Part shown: piece after piece, positions 58,453-64,000 of the stretch
Position numbering within the stretch: position 1 is the stretch's first letter
Layout: every line of letters begins with the position of its first letter
The notes under the pieces: generated by a model
The model's database searches: none
What the model saw: only the letters and a program-made list of their open reading frames with translations
Told to the model about the DNA's origin: nothing
Assembly: GCA_026120185.1 (NCBI GenBank)
Contig: JANUWF010002208.1
Coordinates: forward strand, 1,860,001-1,924,000
From: Voacanga thouarsii
Taxonomy: Eukaryota; Streptophyta; Magnoliopsida; Gentianales; Apocynaceae
Direction: 5' to 3'
DNA length: 64,000 nt
Translations under genes and position numbers: made by a program

Positions 58453-60620
58453 ACTAGACCAATCATTCATGTATCAATACCAAAAGACCATCATATTTCT
58501 TTTTGGATAATGCCTTTATAAGTGGATCAACTATGTTTTGATAAGTGAGAACTCTCTATTTTTTACATCTTTCCTATCCATGATTTCATAAATCAAGTGG
58601 TAGCGCTCAAATTGAACACGTAGCATGATTGTGACTCATAGTCATCATTATCAGATTAGAAACTAGCATTAGTATACCATTTTAACTCATGCTAAAACTT
58701 TTAGCACTTTGTTTATGTATGCAAATTATGAAAGACTAAGCAAACTCTTTTTTATCTATCTCTATAAATTCTTATTCCCAGAATATAAGCTACTTTTCCA
58801 ATGCCTTTTATTGCGAATTTCTTAAATGACCAAAACTTAACTGATTGTAGAATAGACATTTCATTTCCTATTAGTAATATGTCATCTACATATAGTAATA
58901 GGAAAATAATTGCACTCCCACTAACCTTCTTGTGTATACAAGGTTCATCCATGTTTTGTTTGGAACTGAATTCTTTAATTGTTTTATCAAAACGGATATT
59001 CTAACTCCTAGAAGCTAGCTTAGTCAATAAACAGACCTTTATGGTTTGCACACTTTAGTGTGATCCTAGGATATGAAATCCTCAAGTTGTGTCATGTAAA
59101 CTTCCTCAGTCATATTTTTATTAAGGAAATCTGTTTTCATATCCATTTGCCGAATCTCATAATCATAATGAACAGCAAGTGCTAAGAGTACTCTAATGGA
59201 TTTTAGCATTGCTATTGGTGAAAAAAATTCGTCATAGTCAATACCTTGTTTCTGATAGTAACTTTTTGCAACTAGTCGCGCAATATAGGTAATCACTTTA
59301 CCATCCATGTAGATTTTTTTCTTGAAAACCCATTTGCACCCTATGGGTTTTATCTCTTAAGATGGATAAACCAAAGTTCAAACTTGGTTGTCATACATGA
59401 AATCCATTTCTGACTTCATGGCTTCAAACCATTTGTCAGATTCTGAACTATTCAGAACTTCTTCATAAGTAGTAGGCTCATCTTTTTCTATGAACGATAC
59501 GTCATTATGGTTAGTGATGAGAAATTTATATCTTTCAAATGCCACACATATCTTACTTAGCCCTTGAGGTTCTTATGTACTAGATGGTTCATCTATTTTA
59601 TCAATAAATTCGGAATCAAATGGTTGATCGTGTGTTTGTGCTTCTTGAACTTTACTAAGTTTAATTTTACTCCTACTATCTCCCTTAAACACGAATTCCT
59701 TTTCTAGGAAAACAGCATGTCTTGAAACAAATACCTTGTTTTCCATAGGGAGACAGAAAAAATATCCATGTGACTCTTTTAGATATCCTACAAATAAACA
59801 CTTGTCATATTTATTCTCTAATTTATCTGAATTTGTCTTCTTCACATAAGCAGGACATCCCCAAATTCTTATGTAAGTTAACTTTGGTCTTTTACCATAA
59901 AATAACTCAAATTTGGGGTAGTGTTAACTGTTTTTTTTTATTATTTTTATGGAACTCTATTTAGAATATAAATAGCAGTTTCTAGTGCATATTCCCCAAA
60001 TAATTTTTGTAAATTAGCAAAAGCCATCATGGATCAAATCATATCTAATAAAGTTCAATTCATTTTTTCAAATATACCATTATGTTGAGGTATATCTGGT
60101 GGAGTCCATTAAGATAATATTCCATTATCTTTAAGATAACGTAGAAACTTTTGACTAAAGTATTCACCTCCTCGATCAGATCTTAGAGTTTTAATACTTT
60201 TACCAAGTTGTTTCTTTACTTTATTTTTGAATTATTTAAACTTGTCAGATTTGTATTTCATTAAATACAAATTTCCAAATCGAGAATAATCATCAATGAA
60301 GGTTATGAAGTACTGACAACCTCCCTCTTACTTGCAATGTCATTGGTCCACATGCATCAGTATATATTAATTCCAATAATTGCTTAGCCTTTTCCCTTTT
60401 TTAGAAAAAGAGGTTTTAGTCATTTTTTCTAGTAAGCAAGATTTACAAGTTTCATATAATTCAAAATTAAATGAGTCTAATTCACCACACTTATGTAGCT
60501 TAGAAATACGATTCTCATTTACATGGGCTAAATGACAATACCATAAGTAAGATGGGTTTGTATTATCTTTTCATGGCCTTTTATTGTTTATATTAATAAC
60601 TTGATTTTTCATTTCTAAAA
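58453..60620 (-). pseudogene. pol remnant of Copia G (integrase, RT; little RNase H)
   Basis: On the minus strand: pre-integrase and integrase pieces from about 60620 to 59573 (including YDKCLFVGYLKESHGYFFCL), and RT 59470-58740. RT has KARLVAK-like, QMDMKTDFLNKNMTEEVYM and an intact YVDD near 58880, followed by ILGIRIYRDR. RNase H is barely recognisable at 58740-58453. Stops and frameshifts are frequent. Confidence 0.8.
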
Positions 60621-60990
60621 CATATAAACTATGCATTCATTAAAGTTACATTACCATAATGTATATCATTTAATAAAAAAAAGACCACTTTTATTTTTAA
60701 AATTTAAATGAAATCTAAGCAAATCTAAACAAGCAACTAAGATAATGTTTTTAAGTAAAACTAGTATATGATAACAGTTTTCCATTTCTAGAATTAATCT
60801 AAAAGTAAGTGTAGATGATAAGTCCTCACAGCAAGTGCAACAACCTTTACTCCATTCACTGTATGAAGGTCCATATCACCTTTTTCCAACTTCTTATTGC
60901 TCTTTAGTCCCTGCAAATTATTGCACAAATAAGATCCACATCCGGTATCTAATACCCATACTCATTATTAAAGGCAGTATTGATCTCAAT
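60621..60990 (-). pseudogene. Protease-region remnant of Copia G
   Basis: By position this should be the protease region. Only short, broken similarity is readable; a degraded Asp-Thr-Gly-Cys-like site may lie near 60935. Confidence 0.4.
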
Positions 60991-61845
60991 CATAAACATA
61001 GTAGGAGTAGAAGTTAAAATGCTTGCAAGCTTCTCTTTCTCCTTCTTTTCTTTAATAGTTTACAAGTAGCTTTTGCAGTTACACCTCTAATACCCCATTT
61101 TCCCACAATGGTGACTTGGGCCTTTGGTAGCTGTCTCTTTCTTCTTTACACCACCTTTAGGTTTAGTTAAATTCTTCTTCTTCTTCTTCTTTTTAGAAAC
61201 ATTTTTCTTCTTAGAAGAAGAATCAACCAATAAGACTGTTTTATTTTCTTTCTTTATAGAAGATTTCACAGTCTTAAGAAGATTGATCAACTCAGGTATA
61301 GCGGTCTCAATCTTATTCATTTAGTAGTTCATCACAAATTGTAAAAAAGTAACTGGCAAAGATTAAAGAATTAAGTTTATACTTAATTCGTGATCCATGG
61401 TGAACCTAAGTGATCCAAGCTTCTTAATTAACCTTAGCATCTTAAATCCATAAGTGGCTATTGAAGTGCCTACTACCATCTTAGAATGGAATAACTGTTT
61501 AGAGATCTCGTATCTCTCCATCCTTGCATGCTTATAAAAAAACTTTCTTAGATGGAAGATAATAGTATGAGCATCCATATGCTCATACTGTTTTTGAAGC
61601 TCAATAGTCATTGACGCTAGCATAATACAAGATGTTGTTTCACTGCCCTTTTTATACTTCTTATAGACTTCATGCTCTTCAGCAATAGCATCATCAGCTG
61701 GTAGTGGTAGAATTGGAGTATCTAACACGTAGAGTAACCTTTCCGATTTGAGAACGATTCTCAAATTTCTATACGAGTCCAAGAAGTTTGATTCGGTAAG
61801 CTTATTTGTTTCCAAAATACTACGTAAGTTCAAATTCATTGTCAT
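60991..61845 (-). pseudogene. gag of Copia G
   Basis: Opens at the ATG at 61845 with LRSILETNKLTESNFLDSYR, the usual Copia Gag N terminus, and is open for 160 codons to 61363. A second piece (61320-61087) has a Lys-rich linker and the start of a degraded zinc knuckle (HHCGKMGY, then a stop; normally the second half reads HW..C). (TTC)n/(AAG)n repeats at about 61170-61220 encode the Lys run. Confidence 0.85.
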
Positions 61846-63104
61846 AATGCAAATGACTTAGGTGAAAGATAAAAGACATTAAACTATGTATATGCACATG
61901 AAATACATTAATTAGGTCTTTAAGTAGATACGTATTTATCTTACTATTTTTCTCAAATCAATAGCCCCCACTATTAACGTTGAAAAGTCCGTTAGAAGCT
62001 TTCTTAGTGGAACGATATCCAAATTTTTTAAGAATGACATTGGGTATGCCCAACAAACCACTCTTAAATTTAATGGTAGGTATCCAATACCAATTACATC
62101 AAATGTAACTATCGGATCGTTAGGTGATTAATATCTTTTAACCTTAAAGCACTTAGTGCTACCCCAATTTTGCCTCTAATATTATTTATGCTTGGGCATG
62201 TCCAATCGGGATAAAAAATATTAGTTAAATACAACCCATTAATCCAGAATCATATTTCATAGCTTGAACATGTTCGATGTCGAGTAAGTTTGGGTATTCC
62301 CAACAACTTAATTTCGAAAAAGAACTCACGTTCTTGCTATATTAATAGAAGGTTTTAGATTTAATATTGTTTCAGGAATTATAATTATTTAATTAGCAGT
62401 CTCATCATTTGGCATGCAAAATATCAACACTTTGACATAATAGTAATAGACTCAATTATTTTGCTTGGTTATAGACTTTTCTAGATTAATTTCCTTGAGC
62501 CAAGTAGGAAATTGATTTTGGTCAAAACCTATGTATTCGTACATATTTTGAGAAGAAAGTCTTACCATCTTCTTGCTTTGCCTTAGTCGCCATCTCCATA
62601 AATTCATAATATAATTTCTAATCCTATTTAACCTATGTAATCTAATTACATAAATTTTTAATGAAGAAACCTTGAGTTACATTCGAGGGGATTTAGATGA
62701 GAAGAGAAATTACAAGAGAATTATAGAGAAGGCAGGACTTGCATGCCCTATTTATTCAAAACAAAACGGTAATTTACATGACAAAAAATTAATTAATCAA
62801 AATTAATTGGTCTAAATCCATAACCAAGTCAACATGCCAAAATTATGCTTAAAATAAAATAATCAAATTAAATATAAATTTTCAAAATCACTGTTTTGGA
62901 AAAATAATACTATTAGTCCCAAAATCAAATTTTAGGAAATATAGTGGGTGCAAAACTAATTTTTGAAAAACTTTTGGGTCTTAAGCAAAAAAGGAAAGAA
63001 TAATTTTTTTTTTTAAATAATATGCAAGCCTTGCACGGGCTTACACAATCCCCGTGCAGGATTGCTCAAACCTAGCGTGGGCTCGGTAATTGCAAATTGC
63101 AATT
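61846..63104 (-). other. Leader of Copia G between gag and 5' LTR
   Basis: AT-rich. Includes three related phrases of the GGTATxCCCAACAA type near 62045, 62205 and 62292. No primer site or gene identified. Confidence 0.5.
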
Positions 63105-63845
63105 GCTAATAAAATCCGGAGAAGATAAAGAAAAATAGGAATTCTAGACAAAAGGATCACTTGTATGCATTAAAACAGTACCAAGACAAGGTAAGAAAAT
63201 ACCTTTTGGTTCTGCCTGTGTGAAATAAATTTTTTTTTCTTTGTTGAAGGCTCGATCCAACAAACTTTTTTGTTCGATTACAGTCGGTCACCAACCAAAG
63301 AAAACGTCTTCTCTATATGTTCCGTCAAAGCACTACAACCCAAGTATAGGATTGCCTCCAATATATTCCACATGAGGACTGCACTTAAGCGTCACCTAAA
63401 TTCTATGCTAGCAGAATGTAATCTCTAGTGGCTAGGATTTTGTGTGAGAACAAGAACAAGAACAAGAACAAGATGAAGAAGAAGAAGAAGAACAAGAGAA
63501 TAATTGACTCCCAGAGAGAAAAAATGGGTTTTCTCTATTAAATCAATCATCAATAACACGACATGCATATCAGGATATCCTCCGTGTTTGGTAACCAGAA
63601 TCTATAAAGAAAAAGGATTATTTAATTACCAATTACAATTGTAATCTTTCTAATTACAATATGGTCCACGAATTATAACTAACTATAATTCAACCACAAT
63701 AATTCTTCTTTTCACAATTAACCCTATAATGTTATCAAATAACATTTTGAGTACTTAATCCTCTATTATGTGTAACATATTAGGTTTCCTAGTCTATTGG
63801 TAGCAAAATATGAATTAATCTAAATATCTTTAAGATTAATGATAA
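63105..63845 (-). repeat. 5' LTR of Copia G, partial
   Basis: GATCACTTGTATG at 63152 matches 54703, and 63714-63822 matches 55318-55425 closely. Similarity to the left LTR stops near 63845. Contains an (AAGAAC)n/(GAA)n stretch at 63450-63500. Confidence 0.65.
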
Positions 63846-64000
63846 ACTATAGAGGGGGAGTGAATAAGGTTTATGACAAACAAATATAAATGAAAAATTG
63901 AAGTTTGCTTCGCAGCTTTAAGAGTGCAGACAGAGATCTTTTAAACCAGCACTGAATTATGAGAAAATGGTATGTATTAAAGATGGGTAATTGAGCTATT
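63846..64000. other. Unassigned window edge
   Basis: Starts TATAGAGGGGGAGTGAATAAG and no longer resembles the Copia G LTR; possibly the start of another insertion that continues outside the window. Confidence 0.35.

Larger units (their letters stand above)
54650..64000 (-). mobile_element. Ty1/Copia element G, minus strand, right end outside window
   Basis: The left LTR (about 54650-58440, itself interrupted) and the segment 63105-63845 share sequence, most clearly 55318-55425 with 63714-63822. Between them, on the minus strand, are Copia gag, integrase and RT remnants, and a polypurine tract is at the expected edge. It is the most decayed of the Copia elements here. Outer borders are approximate and no primer site was found. 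Confidence 0.75.

Overview
This is nuclear DNA of a flowering plant, most likely a eudicot. The evidence is one intron-containing gene for a chloroplast protein, and a surrounding mass of plant-type Ty3/Gypsy and Ty1/Copia retrotransposons, an L1-type LINE, CACTA transposons and a Tourist-like MITE. There are no bacterial-style operons, rRNA genes or convincing tRNA genes. The species cannot be named from this window.

Layout. 1-10949: Gypsy element A (+ strand, Tekay/Del-like), with the end of its 5' LTR, a decayed gag-pol and a complete 3.39-kb 3' LTR. 10950-46045: one nest of insertions in an L1 LINE on the minus strand. The LINE runs from 46045 down to 42930, then resumes from 11853 down to 10950. 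Between these halves sits Gypsy element B (11854-42929, minus). Inside B are a CACTA-like repeat block (13763-about 16740) and Copia element C (19423-41584, plus). C was in turn hit by Copia D (21905-30934, minus) and CACTA element E (33144-40581). E carries two exons of a dUTPase gene and other exon-like pieces. Several joins are supported by target-site duplications and by coding sequence that resumes across the insertion. A MITE (44931-45838) interrupts the LINE's ORF1.

46346-53740: the one apparently intact host gene, with six exons and 400 codons. It is recognised as the DUF1517 thylakoid/envelope protein FLAP1, with a TATA box, acceptable splice sites and a poly(A) signal. I recognise no transposon in its introns.

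53740-64000: a short intergenic tandem repeat, then a decayed Copia element G on the minus strand. One of G's LTRs contains a solo LTR (F) of the same family as D.

The elements have many in-frame stops, and most of those examined are TAG or TGA where CAG, TGG or CGA is expected. That is the pattern left by deamination of methylated cytosine. I see no clear new multi-gene system. The most interesting object is CACTA element E, a gene-capturing (Pack-type) transposon with host exons inside. Second is the tRNA-like pol III box pair found at the same place in the LTRs of two diverged Gypsy elements.
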